Shown: piece by piece, positions 27,127 through 35,844 of the stretch
Numbering within the stretch: position 1 is the stretch's first letter
Layout: every line of letters starts with the position of its first letter
Assembly: GCF_030145145.1 (NCBI RefSeq)
Contig: NZ_JAQYWD010000010.1
Coordinates: 62,001 to 126,000 of the forward strand
Direction of reading: 5' to 3'
Source of the DNA: Desulfobacula sp.
Lineage (GTDB): Bacteria > Desulfobacterota > Desulfobacteria > Desulfobacterales > Desulfobacteraceae
DNA: 64,000 nucleotides
The notes under the pieces: model-generated
The model's input: only the letters and a program-made list of their open reading frames with translations
Told to the model about the DNA's origin: nothing
Databases searched by the model: none
Translations under genes and position numbers: made by a program

Positions 27127-27942
27127 ATGAATGATGGGGTAAAAAATTATTATTCGGATTTGGACATTGCTAACCGAGCTTTGGCTGCACTAGGCCCGGG
27201 TGTGGAAATTACTCCTGATACGCTGGCCTCAATGGATCACTTCCATGGCCGGGGTCTGGAAGCGACGCGTGAACTGGCGGATCTTTTGGATCCAAAACGC
27301 GGTGAGCACCTTTTGGATTTCGGTTGTGGAATCGGTGGCCCGGCCCGTTGGCTTGCTGCTCACTTCGGTTGCAGAGTCACTGGAATAGACCTGACAGCCG
27401 AATACTGTGCGGCAGCCATCGCATTGACGGAAGCAACCGGGCAGGTAGACGACGTGTGCATTATGCATGGGAATGTTATGGAAACACCATTCGAGGATGA
27501 TACCTTTGACCGAGCCTACTCACAGAACGTAGTAATGAATCTTGATGATAAACAGAGGTTCTATCGCGAAGCGTTTCGTGTGCTGAAATCTGGTGGTGTG
27601 CTCGCGTTATCCAACATAGGTGAGGGTCCAAACGGCGCTCCATATTACCCAACCCCGTGGGCTGAGTCTGCCGAGACAAGCTTTCTTAGCACCCTCGAAG
27701 AGACAATCGGTGACCTTCTGGCGTGTGGATTCGAAATTCAATTTATAGAAGATACGATGCCTCGTGTTCGACCACTGGTAACCGAGACATTAAAAAGATT
27801 AGAAACGGAAGGTTTCCCAGATCGTAATGTCGCTGTGGTGTTGGGTGAGCATTTTAAGGCCTTACAATTCAACTCAATACGCAGTATACGAGATGGGCGA
27901 ACAACTTTGATCGAAGTATTGGTGCGCAAACCCTATCAATGA
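27127..27942 (+). CDS. SAM-dependent methyltransferase (class I)
   Basis: This 271-residue protein carries the Rossmann methyltransferase motifs: LLDFGCGIGGPARWLA (motif I), VTGIDLTAEYC (acidic end of strand 2), FDRAYSQNVVMNL (motif II) and LKSGGVLALSN (motif III). It looks most like the small-molecule C- or N-methyltransferase branch (sarcosine/dimethylglycine or UbiE-like); the substrate is unknown. GGAGGAG precedes the ATG, 18 bases after the TRAP permease gene. It is the last island gene: the DUF523 3' repeat begins 24 bases after its stop. Confidence 0.85.
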   Translation: MNDGVKNYYSDLDIANRALAALGPGVEITPDTLASMDHFHGRGLEATRELADLLDPKRGEHLLDFGCGIGGPARWLAAHFGCRVTGIDLTAEYCAAAIALTEATGQVDDVCIMHGNVMETPFEDDTFDRAYSQNVVMNLDDKQRFYREAFRVLKSGGVLALSNIGEGPNGAPYYPTPWAESAETSFLSTLEETIGDLLACGFEIQFIEDTMPRVRPLVTETLKRLETEGFPDRNVAVVLGEHFKALQFNSIRSIRDGRTTLIEVLVRKPYQ

Positions 27943-27965
27943 AAGCTATACATGATTAGTGATTA

Positions 27966-28021
27966 CTGTTGAAACAAAACGGCATCCAGGTTTTTTCAGA
28001 AAACGAACTGGATCAGGTAGA
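27966..28021 (+). repeat. Direct repeat, right copy (DUF523 gene fragment)
   Basis: This segment matches 387-442 at 53 of 56 positions and remains in frame as LLKQNGIQVFSENELDQV, then runs through ELNHLFPHTG to a stop. No upstream part of DUF523 is present. It lies at the 3' end of the RTX gene on the opposite strand, and its frame overlaps that gene's stop codon. Confidence 0.9.
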
Positions 28022-28031
28022 ACTCAACCAC

Positions 28032-31000
28032 CTATTCCCGCATACCGGATAACATCTGCAGGGTACGGGTTATTTCAGGGAAACCCATTTTCCGGTCGCC
28101 GCCCACATCAAAGTTTTCAAGTGCTTTGTCGATTGCTGCCTGCAGCTGATCAGCGGTATAGAGGGTCGAAAGTGTCTGATTTAACGCCTCCAAAAGCGTT
28201 TCTTTTTCCTTGAGGTCTTGGCGGAGGTTTTCTGCGATTTCATATGGATCGGTTACGGCCCTGGTTGTTTTAAAATCGGCCATAACGGATTCGCTGGCTT
28301 TATCGATATGGATATAACTGCGAATTGTTGCCAGGCCTTTCCCGGAGACAACCACCTCATACCGGCCGGAGGGTGTGTTATCAAGCCCAATGGAAAATTT
28401 TCCCAATGCATCTGTCTTTGCGGTCATCTGGGTACCCAGGACCTGGACAATGGCATCGTTAAAGGGCTCACCATAGGGGTCCATAACCCTGCCGGATAGA
28501 CTTGGCGTGATGGCTGTGGCTGAAAGAATGACCGGATGTTTACTCACCGCCTCTGCCGACAAGATGCCATCCGAGGCGATGATCTTGATCCAATATCTTC
28601 CCTGGGCAAGGGTTTTTGTGTTTAGAAAGACATAGTCAGTCCCTGAAAGATCCATGGTCACGGGAAACCAGTTGATGTTATCCCGGCTTAAGGCCAGACA
28701 GAAGGTCAGTTGGTCGCCACTGTCTGCATCGCTGGCAAACCAGGAAACAAAGATATCATCACCCGGCAGTATGGTTTCTCCACCCAGGGGGGTGAGCAGC
28801 TGAATCTGGGGAGAGGAAGGTGAAACAGACCGTTGGGCGATCACTTTTCCCTGCCTGTCTTGAAGTTCAATGGTGTGAATACCCTCCTGCCAAGCCATGG
28901 CGGCAACAAAGGGAACGGTATCCGCCGGGCTGACCGCCTGGGTAAGGGATGTTAACTTAACGGATCCGTCCGGGGGCGGGAGCGTCAGATTTAAATTGAT
29001 TAATGCCGTGTTGTTTTTGTCTAGGCCCGCAAGGGTATGGGTCCATTCGACGGACGCTTGGGACGCTGCTGCAGTGGTCATAAAAAAAGGTTTCAGTAAA
29101 ATGGAGGCATCGGGCTGAACCGCAGCACGAAATACGAGTACCATGGGAATCTCGGGCAGGTCCCGGGTCATGAAAACAGGGTCCATGAGCTGAAGTTCTT
29201 TGAGCCCTTCGTGGATTTCCTTAAACCGCATGGCTTCGTACTGAAAAGTTAAAATCCTTAATTTTTCCTTGTTATACGATTCAATGCTGGGGACGGTAAA
29301 GGTCACTGATTCAGAATCGCCACTGCCGTCCTTGTCCCTGGCATCAAGTGTCAGGGTATATGTTTGTTCGGTATCTTTGCAGGCATAGTACCGCTCTGTT
29401 GTGCCGAGCAGCAAACTGTCGCCGGTGGTGCCATGTCCATCTCCCCAATCAATGATAATGGCATAGGGTTCATCATTTCGGCCGCCAGGATCTGATATCC
29501 CCATGTGAAAGGTGAAGTCATAGCCCACCGAGGTCCAGTTCAAAACGCTTTCAGGAGACCAGATGATAACCCGGGGCGGCACATTATACGTATCGACTTG
29601 AAACGCTCGAATCCCTGCACATTTAGTGCCTTCCACCGTCGTTCGGTCACCGTCCCATGCCCCCACCGTTACAATTGACGTGCCGTTGTCCGGCCATGTG
29701 TGGGCAACAGTGGTGCCTTCATCATCATAAAAAGCATCTCCATCAAAATCCCAGCGATAATACATTGTATTTCCTTCAGGATCCTGTGCCCGGTGGATCC
29801 CCCCGTAAACCGGGTCTGCCGGAAACGTTAAGCGGGTCCCCTCGGGAATGGCGATCCTGTCTGGAAATTCAATGTAATAGGGATTAAAATTGGGCAATCC
29901 TGAAACATATCCCGTCAGCGTATCGGATCCGTAGGCTGTGTCGATGTCCGCGGCCCAGGCAGCATCCGAGTGGCCATAAAGGAGAAGGGAAACAAATTCA
30001 CCGGAGGTAATGGCGTTTTCTGTCAAATCCAGACGTCTCCAGCGCATGGGTTTCCCATAAAACGGCCGCCCATATCCGTCCAGGGGATCAGCCAGGTAAA
30101 TATAAAAATGATCCAGTGCCTCCCAATACCCCATCAGGGTATTGAAGTGCCCGCCATTTTCTACACCCACCACCAGGGGGATATCGTGATCCACGTATCC
30201 CTTGATGACGGCCTTGAGATGATCCAGGCCGGTAAAATTTCCATCACTGCCAAAGGTTATGGATACTGGATTGGCATCCGGACTGCCATTGGCAAATTTG
30301 TTGGCAACCCAGGCAAGTCCTCGAATGGCCCTTTCAGCAACATCTGATTTTCCACTGGTACCCACAGCCGGACCCGTTTGCATCCAGTCTTCCACCCCGC
30401 GAATCAAGGGATAGTCAAACTGATAATACCCCAATCGGGTCAGGTCAGCCGGCGAGATATTCAGCAGGCCCCCTGAAGACAGGTAATCGTCTTCCTGCCA
30501 TGTGGGGTCAAGAATCCGATACTGATGATACCCTTCATACATGATATGTTCCATGGAGAGCCAGTGACCGACATCCACCGTATCCGGGCCGAATCCGGTA
30601 CGGGGAATCGCCGGGTCATCCAGACCAACGGGCATGAAAAGAGATCTGGATCGATCTGTACGGCCCAGTTGAGCCATCACCATGTTCAAAGCGGTTGGGC
30701 CGCAGGTGTCGGGATATTGTTTGTGGGTGGTATGAAGGGGGTAACCAACGGCATCAAGAAGGATAACAGCACCGGCTGCATCGTCAGATAAAACAAGGGC
30801 ATGGCTGCTCGTGGTCTCAAATGCATAGCGAATACCCTTGCCCCAGAACCACATCGGTGTCCACTGGGTATAGGGATCGTTGCTGATCTGAGTCTCCACA
30901 TTCCGCCGGTAATGGCCGGTATCTGCACAATCTGTTTCAATATCCGGATCATTATCATACACGGGTATGGCGTTGAGATCGCTGCGGCAATAAAACCGGT

Positions 31001-31721
31001 CCTCGCCTGGGCCGCCGTCAATATCGTCGAGACCGATCCCCCCCAACAGGATATCGTTGTCTTCATCCCCCCAGAGGACATCATTATCCTGAGAACCGCA
31101 CAAATAGTCGTTTCCAATTCCCCCATACAGATGGTCATTCCCGTCCCATCCTGAAATAAAATCATCCCCGGCATTGCCATACAGATGGTCATTACCAGCA
31201 TTCCCGATGATCCTGTCATTCCCATCGCCCCCCTGGATGGTATCATCCCCTGAACCGCCGGACAGGACATCCTGACCACTGCCGCCGGAGATGGCATCAT
31301 TTAGCGGGGAACCCGTGATGGTGTCATCTCCATTTCCACCGTTCAGTTCAATAGCGGTAAATCCCAGCCCGACAAACGGACCAAAAGAAAAGATGTGCTT
31401 TCCACTGCTGTTTTCCAGTTCTATGGTCCCGGCATCAACCGCCGCGATCTTATCATTTCCCTCACCGCTGTTAATGGTGAGGGTGCCGCTTCCAGGATCA
31501 GATATGTCCTCAATGATGGTATCACCGGTCTTTTTGAGGATATACAGTCCCGGTCCGCCGTCGTTACAGGCAGTGCAAAGTCCAAAATATATGTCATCGC
31601 TGTTTGAAGTCCCTTCATAGCTATGGGCATTTACCACGGTGAAAACACAGAATCCTGTCTCAACGAATATAAAAATAGTCGCCAATACAAAGCGGCTGGC
31701 TTGTTGGAGAAGCGATTTCAT
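28032..31721 (-). CDS. Secreted RTX / C39-like peptidase / PKD multidomain protein
   Basis: The protein is 1229 residues. A signal peptide (1-33) is followed by RTX calcium-binding nonapeptides (about 125-240, GGDGNDxI type). A C39-like cysteine peptidase domain follows (about 325-560) with Cys340 in DTCGPTALN, His525 in GGHFNTLMGY and Asp545 in LADP. Two PKD-like domains (about 650-860, RWDFDGDAF and IIDWGDGHG), an Ig-like segment, a carboxypeptidase-regulatory-like domain (about 1100-1170, SGRVMDPYGEPF) and an EF-hand/dockerin-like end (DVGGDRKMGFPEI) complete it. I expect a calcium-dependent cell-surface or secreted protein, perhaps a protease or adhesin. No type I secretion genes are adjacent; the N-terminal signal suggests Sec export. 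Confidence 0.85.
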   Translation of the reverse strand: MKSLLQQASRFVLATIFIFVETGFCVFTVVNAHSYEGTSNSDDIYFGLCTACNDGGPGLYILKKTGDTIIEDISDPGSGTLTINSGEGNDKIAAVDAGTIELENSSGKHIFSFGPFVGLGFTAIELNGGNGDDTITGSPLNDAISGGSGQDVLSGGSGDDTIQGGDGNDRIIGNAGNDHLYGNAGDDFISGWDGNDHLYGGIGNDYLCGSQDNDVLWGDEDNDILLGGIGLDDIDGGPGEDRFYCRSDLNAIPVYDNDPDIETDCADTGHYRRNVETQISNDPYTQWTPMWFWGKGIRYAFETTSSHALVLSDDAAGAVILLDAVGYPLHTTHKQYPDTCGPTALNMVMAQLGRTDRSRSLFMPVGLDDPAIPRTGFGPDTVDVGHWLSMEHIMYEGYHQYRILDPTWQEDDYLSSGGLLNISPADLTRLGYYQFDYPLIRGVEDWMQTGPAVGTSGKSDVAERAIRGLAWVANKFANGSPDANPVSITFGSDGNFTGLDHLKAVIKGYVDHDIPLVVGVENGGHFNTLMGYWEALDHFYIYLADPLDGYGRPFYGKPMRWRRLDLTENAITSGEFVSLLLYGHSDAAWAADIDTAYGSDTLTGYVSGLPNFNPYYIEFPDRIAIPEGTRLTFPADPVYGGIHRAQDPEGNTMYYRWDFDGDAFYDDEGTTVAHTWPDNGTSIVTVGAWDGDRTTVEGTKCAGIRAFQVDTYNVPPRVIIWSPESVLNWTSVGYDFTFHMGISDPGGRNDEPYAIIIDWGDGHGTTGDSLLLGTTERYYACKDTEQTYTLTLDARDKDGSGDSESVTFTVPSIESYNKEKLRILTFQYEAMRFKEIHEGLKELQLMDPVFMTRDLPEIPMVLVFRAAVQPDASILLKPFFMTTAAASQASVEWTHTLAGLDKNNTALINLNLTLPPPDGSVKLTSLTQAVSPADTVPFVAAMAWQEGIHTIELQDRQGKVIAQRSVSPSSPQIQLLTPLGGETILPGDDIFVSWFASDADSGDQLTFCLALSRDNINWFPVTMDLSGTDYVFLNTKTLAQGRYWIKIIASDGILSAEAVSKHPVILSATAITPSLSGRVMDPYGEPFNDAIVQVLGTQMTAKTDALGKFSIGLDNTPSGRYEVVVSGKGLATIRSYIHIDKASESVMADFKTTRAVTDPYEIAENLRQDLKEKETLLEALNQTLSTLYTADQLQAAIDKALENFDVGGDRKMGFPEITRTLQMLSGMRE

Positions 31722-32010
31722 TGCAGTCCTCCCTCTGAAAATATTTGTGATGCGATACCTTCCGGGAAAGCCATGTTTTTCAGAACAATATTGATGAAAA
31801 GGTATCTTATTTTATAATGTGAAAAGCCCATGAGTGTCAACCGCAATTCCCGGTCATTATTTTTCATTGACAGGTGATGCCGGAACGAACTCAAAAGATA
31901 TCTTTTGTGTTTTATACAAAAGGTCTAAAAAATCCTTGACTCTCCCAGGTTGGGAAGGTTTATCCTGGTTTTGCTAAGATAAAGGTCTTTTCAGGAAATG
32001 AGGGAAACAA
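31722..32010. other. Divergent intergenic region, RTX gene and GRE1 operon
   Basis: It contains a T-rich stretch near the RTX start and, on the right, the MerR-type promoter at 31936-31966. No small gene is seen. Confidence 0.6.
31936..31966 (+). promoter_or_regulatory. MerR-type promoter of the PrpD-GRE1 operon
   Basis: TTGACT (31936-31941) and TATCCT (31961-31966) are separated by 19 bp, the overlong spacer characteristic of MerR-activated promoters. The spacer holds the dyad CTCCCAGGTTGGGAAG (31942-31957), i.e. TCCC-N5-GGGA. The same boxes, spacing and dyad occur on the minus strand at 45640-45670 before the activase gene. The MerR protein encoded at 45735-46610 is the likely activator. 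Confidence 0.75.
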
Positions 32011-33432
32011 ATGAATTGTCACGACCGTTTAACTGATGCCGGTATTTCCAATATGTCGATATCTTCAATTCTTGCAAAATATGTCGTTGAGACATCCTAT
32101 GATGAGATAGATCATCAAGCCGTTGAAATGGCCAGGCGAAGCTTGCTTGATGCAGTGGGGGTCACCCTGGCAGCCAGTGGATTGACGGCTAGCTGTCAGC
32201 CGTTTGTAGAATTGGCCATGGAAAGCAGGGGGAAAAAAGAGAGTACCATCCTGGGATATGGAAAGAAAGTATCGGCAGAGATGGCGGCATTTGCCAATGG
32301 TTCCATGGCCCATGCCATTGATTTTGAAGACGCCCACGATCTGGCTCTGGTTCACCCCAACGCCCCTCTGGTGCCGGCAGCACTTGCCCTGGCTGAGTCC
32401 ATCGGCACTGTCAGTGGAAAAGAGTTCATTGCTGCCATGGCTCTGGGATGCGATATTGTCTGCCGCCTGGGTCTTGCCCTGGGGGTCAATCCAATAGCGT
32501 TCGGCTGGTATATTCCGCCGGTTCTCGGTGCGTTTGGCGCCACTGCGGCAGCAGGGAAATTATTACATCTCAATGCGGTGCAGCTGCTGGATGCGTTTTC
32601 TTTAACCCTCTGTCAGACCACCTGCAGTGCCGAACTGCGATACAATCCCCATTCCGATATCAGAGCGGTAAGAGATGCGTTTGCATCAAAAGCAGGCGTT
32701 GTTTCCGTTCTGCTGGCCAAAAAAGGCATAAAAGGGTTTGCGCTGCCCTTTGAAGGCAAAGCCGGATTGTTCAGTCTTTACGCCAGGGGCAATTATGATC
32801 CTTCTGCATTAACCCGGAACATGGGGAAAGTATACGAGGGTGCCAATATCAGTTTTAAACCCTGGCCCACCTGCCGGGGAACGCATACTTATATTGAGGC
32901 GGCACTCGGGCTTATGGCCGAATATCCAATAAATATCCATGATATCGCAGCGGTGAACATCATTGTCAGTCCGTTTAACAGCATGCTTTGCGAGCCCCTG
33001 GAAGCAAAGCGACACCCGGCAATCGCCATTGATGCCAAATTCAGTTTGCCCTTTGTTATTGCCACCGCCCTTTGCCATAAAGACGTGGCATTAAATCGAT
33101 TTACAGCCGATGCGATGAACGATGGTAAGGTGCTGGGGTTAGCCCGAAAAGTCGCTTATACGGTGAATCCTGACCCGGGCCTTACAAATATTCTTCAAGG
33201 GATTGTGGAGATCAAGATGAAGGACAGCACCGTGGTGTCAAAAAAGGTGACCCACGCACTGGGGAGTCCTGAAAATCCGATGTCAAAAAAAGACCTGGTT
33301 GCCAAGTTTATTGACTGTGCAAAACAGTCTGTGAACCCATTATCCATGGAACAATTAGACATTGCCGCTCAAAAGATTCTTTTCCTGGACAAAATGAAAA
33401 ATATGAATGAACTGATCCATTTTATATCATAA
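32011..33432 (+). CDS. MmgE/PrpD family protein
   Basis: This 473-residue protein has the helical N-terminal domain (MARRSLLDAVGVTLAASGL), FANGSMAHAIDFEDAHDLALVHPNAPLVPAALALAE, and the C-terminal domain of 2-methylcitrate dehydratase/aconitate decarboxylase relatives. The family eliminates water or CO2 from tricarboxylic or hydroxy-acid substrates. GAGGGAAA precedes the ATG; M15 or M17 would be alternative starts. It lies 9 bases before a glycyl radical enzyme gene, so it probably acts on that enzyme's substrate or product. True methylcitrate dehydratase is unlikely, as no prpB or prpC is near. Confidence 0.88.
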   Translation: MNCHDRLTDAGISNMSISSILAKYVVETSYDEIDHQAVEMARRSLLDAVGVTLAASGLTASCQPFVELAMESRGKKESTILGYGKKVSAEMAAFANGSMAHAIDFEDAHDLALVHPNAPLVPAALALAESIGTVSGKEFIAAMALGCDIVCRLGLALGVNPIAFGWYIPPVLGAFGATAAAGKLLHLNAVQLLDAFSLTLCQTTCSAELRYNPHSDIRAVRDAFASKAGVVSVLLAKKGIKGFALPFEGKAGLFSLYARGNYDPSALTRNMGKVYEGANISFKPWPTCRGTHTYIEAALGLMAEYPINIHDIAAVNIIVSPFNSMLCEPLEAKRHPAIAIDAKFSLPFVIATALCHKDVALNRFTADAMNDGKVLGLARKVAYTVNPDPGLTNILQGIVEIKMKDSTVVSKKVTHALGSPENPMSKKDLVAKFIDCAKQSVNPLSMEQLDIAAQKILFLDKMKNMNELIHFIS

Positions 33433-33441
33433 GGAATTACC

Positions 33442-35844
33442 ATGAATAAAAGAATACAGGCACTGAGTAACCGACTCAATGTAGATCAATTTCCCATCTG
33501 CGTGGAAAAGGCCGCCCTGGTGGTGGAATCCCTGCGGCAGACTGAAGGAGAACCCGCAATCCTGAGACGGGCCAAGGCCACGGCACATTTTCTGGACAAC
33601 CGCAGCATTTATATTGAAGCGGATGAATTGATTGTCGGTAATATCGCCGGCAAACCCATGGGCATGGAGGCCGGATCCATGGGGCCCACATGGCCTGAAG
33701 AAGATCTGGCCAAACTGAAAAAAGGCGGACTTTTCATCTCCGAAGCGGATGAGGCCCTGCTGCGGTCCCTGGACGAGTATTGGAAGGACAAGGGCCGGAC
33801 CCTGGATGAACGCCAGGGCATGTTTTATAATGATGACCGCCTGTGGCCCTTTATCCAGTCGGGTATCCTGTGCCCGCCCTGGAAGAAAAGAAATGAAGGC
33901 AGGGGCCAGGGGGCTGCCGGTGTCGGCTGGGGCTTGGGCCTGGGGTATACCCTGATCATTGTAGATTTTGCCAGGGTTCTCAACCAGGGCCTGAACAGCA
34001 TCATCCGTGACGCTGAAACTGAATTGAAAGGATTACGCTTTTTTAGTGCCGATGATATTAAAAAATCGGTATTCTTAAGGTCCGTCATTATTTCCCTGTC
34101 AGCACTTGTGCGCATTGCCGGACGGTATGGTGACCTGGCAGAAAAGATGGCCCTGACGGAAAAAGATCCCGCTCGTGCAAAAGAATTGCAGGAGATCGCC
34201 GAAGCCTGCCGGCAAGTGCCTGGAGAGCCGGCACGCACCTTTAGAGAGGCCATGCAGTCGTTCTGGTTTGTCTGGTTGATGATCCTGGCTGGTGCCACGC
34301 CGGGTGGGCGTTTCGACCAGTTCATGTATCCATTTTATCAACAGGACATTGATGCAGGCCGCATGGATGATGCGTCGGTTTTAGAATTGCTGGAATGCCT
34401 GCGTGTTAAGGTCATGCAGTATAATTTCATGGCCGGGGGAAAACTGCAGCGTGAGAAATGGTCCGGCATGGCCCGCTGGCACAACTGGGTGATCGGTGGC
34501 GTGACCCCGGACGGCAAGGATGCCAGCAATCCGCTCTCCTATTTGATCCTGGAAGCCGCCAAAAATTTTCCCTGTCCCCATCATACCATTTCCCTGAGGG
34601 TCCACGACGGCACGCCTGAAAAACTGATGCTGAAAGCCCTGGAAGTGGTCAAACTCGGCATGGGCATGCCGGCATTTCTGGGTGACATGTCGTATATCGG
34701 CTACCTCACGGGACAGGGCGTTCCCCTTGAAGATGCCCGGGATTACGGCATTTCAGGGTGTCTGGATGTCAACCTGCCCGGCAAATCCCGTACCTCCGCC
34801 ATTGGCATGTTCATCGTCCCAAGGGTATTTGAAATTTTTATGAACAATGGGTATGATGCCATCACCAACACCCAGCTGGGTCCTGAAACCGGAAAACCGG
34901 ACAGTTTTGCAACCTTTGAGGCATTCATGACTGCGTTCAAGCAGCAATTGACCCATTTCATGGCTTTGGCGGCTGAAGAGCACAACATTTTGCTGCAGGC
35001 CCACACCGAGCTGTTCCCTGATGCGTTTCATTCCGCGTTGATGGATGACGCCATCACGGTGGGACGAGACGTTCTGGACCGGACCATGCCCTTTGAAAAC
35101 GGGTCTGTTCTCAATATGGTGGGCATGGTCAATGTGGCTGATTCCATGGCCTCGGTGAAAAAATTGATTTTTGACGAACAAAAAATCAATTTGCCGGAGC
35201 TTAAGGCGGCCATGGATGCGGATTGGAAAGGAGACCGATTTGCTGCCATCCGTACGATGTGTTTAAATGCTCCCAAATACGGTAATGGCGACCCCTATGT
35301 AGATGAAATTGTCAGCGATTTGTATGCGTTCTGGGCAGAGACCGCCGTCACTTTCAAAACCGCATGGGGCGGAACGGTAAAACCCACGGGTATCTCCATT
35401 ACCGCCCATGCCCCCGGTGGTGCCATGACCGGTGCCACCCCCGATGGTCGCCGTGCCGGAGAGACGCTGGCCGACGGCACAGTATCGCCGGCCCAGGGCA
35501 AAGACACCCAGGGACCCACCGCTGTCTTAAGAAGCGCCATGGCCATTGATCAGGTGCCGTTTCAGGCAACATTGCTGAACATGAAATTTGATCCGTCTGC
35601 CTTGAGAACCGAAAAAGACCTGCAAAAGCTTTCCATGCTGATCCGGACCTATTTTGGCAACGGCGGTAAACACGTTCAATTCAATGTGGTCGACCGGCAA
35701 TTACTCCTGGAAGGCCAGACAGCCCCGGAAAAACACAAGGATTTGATTGTCCGGGTGGCCGGATACAGTGCCTATTTCATCAGTTTGACCAAACCGGTGC
35801 AGGATGAGATCATCTGCCGGACTGAATATGGATCCGTCAATTAA
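33442..35844 (+). CDS. Glycyl radical enzyme 1 (pyruvate-formate-lyase-like)
   Basis: This 800-residue glycyl radical enzyme carries its radical on Gly774 in VRVAGYSAYF, and its thiyl radical Cys440 lies in GISGCLDVN. In dehydratase/lyase members (choline lyase, glycerol dehydratase) the cysteine loop is Cys-x-Glu; here it is Cys-Leu-Asp (Asp442). The usual ...GPTAVLRSA, LNMKFDPSAL and GGKHVQFNVV blocks are intact. There are no BssB/C- or HpdC-like small subunits nearby. The substrate is unknown. GRE2 is a clear paralogue; the single activase gene at 44582 probably serves both. Confidence 0.92.
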   Translation: MNKRIQALSNRLNVDQFPICVEKAALVVESLRQTEGEPAILRRAKATAHFLDNRSIYIEADELIVGNIAGKPMGMEAGSMGPTWPEEDLAKLKKGGLFISEADEALLRSLDEYWKDKGRTLDERQGMFYNDDRLWPFIQSGILCPPWKKRNEGRGQGAAGVGWGLGLGYTLIIVDFARVLNQGLNSIIRDAETELKGLRFFSADDIKKSVFLRSVIISLSALVRIAGRYGDLAEKMALTEKDPARAKELQEIAEACRQVPGEPARTFREAMQSFWFVWLMILAGATPGGRFDQFMYPFYQQDIDAGRMDDASVLELLECLRVKVMQYNFMAGGKLQREKWSGMARWHNWVIGGVTPDGKDASNPLSYLILEAAKNFPCPHHTISLRVHDGTPEKLMLKALEVVKLGMGMPAFLGDMSYIGYLTGQGVPLEDARDYGISGCLDVNLPGKSRTSAIGMFIVPRVFEIFMNNGYDAITNTQLGPETGKPDSFATFEAFMTAFKQQLTHFMALAAEEHNILLQAHTELFPDAFHSALMDDAITVGRDVLDRTMPFENGSVLNMVGMVNVADSMASVKKLIFDEQKINLPELKAAMDADWKGDRFAAIRTMCLNAPKYGNGDPYVDEIVSDLYAFWAETAVTFKTAWGGTVKPTGISITAHAPGGAMTGATPDGRRAGETLADGTVSPAQGKDTQGPTAVLRSAMAIDQVPFQATLLNMKFDPSALRTEKDLQKLSMLIRTYFGNGGKHVQFNVVDRQLLLEGQTAPEKHKDLIVRVAGYSAYFISLTKPVQDEIICRTEYGSVN

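Noticed and set aside
483-27965. Search for an integrase or recombinase that could have moved the island
   Set aside because: No tyrosine or serine recombinase motif was found in any frame I read; only the IS66-like relic is present, so a specific integration mechanism is not claimed.
30686-31300. 204-codon frame on - inside the RTX gene
   Set aside because: Met/Thr/Ile-rich product is the out-of-frame reading of the Gly/Asp/Asn repeat codons; the main frame has clear RTX motifs.
31000-31350. Short regularly spaced repeats that might suggest a CRISPR array
   Set aside because: They are imperfect, about 27 bp in period and coding for calcium-binding nonapeptides; there are no unique spacers and no cas genes.
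33442-35844. Assigning GRE1 as benzylsuccinate synthase or hydroxyphenylacetate decarboxylase
   Set aside because: The required small-subunit genes are absent and the active-site loop is Cys-Leu-Asp.
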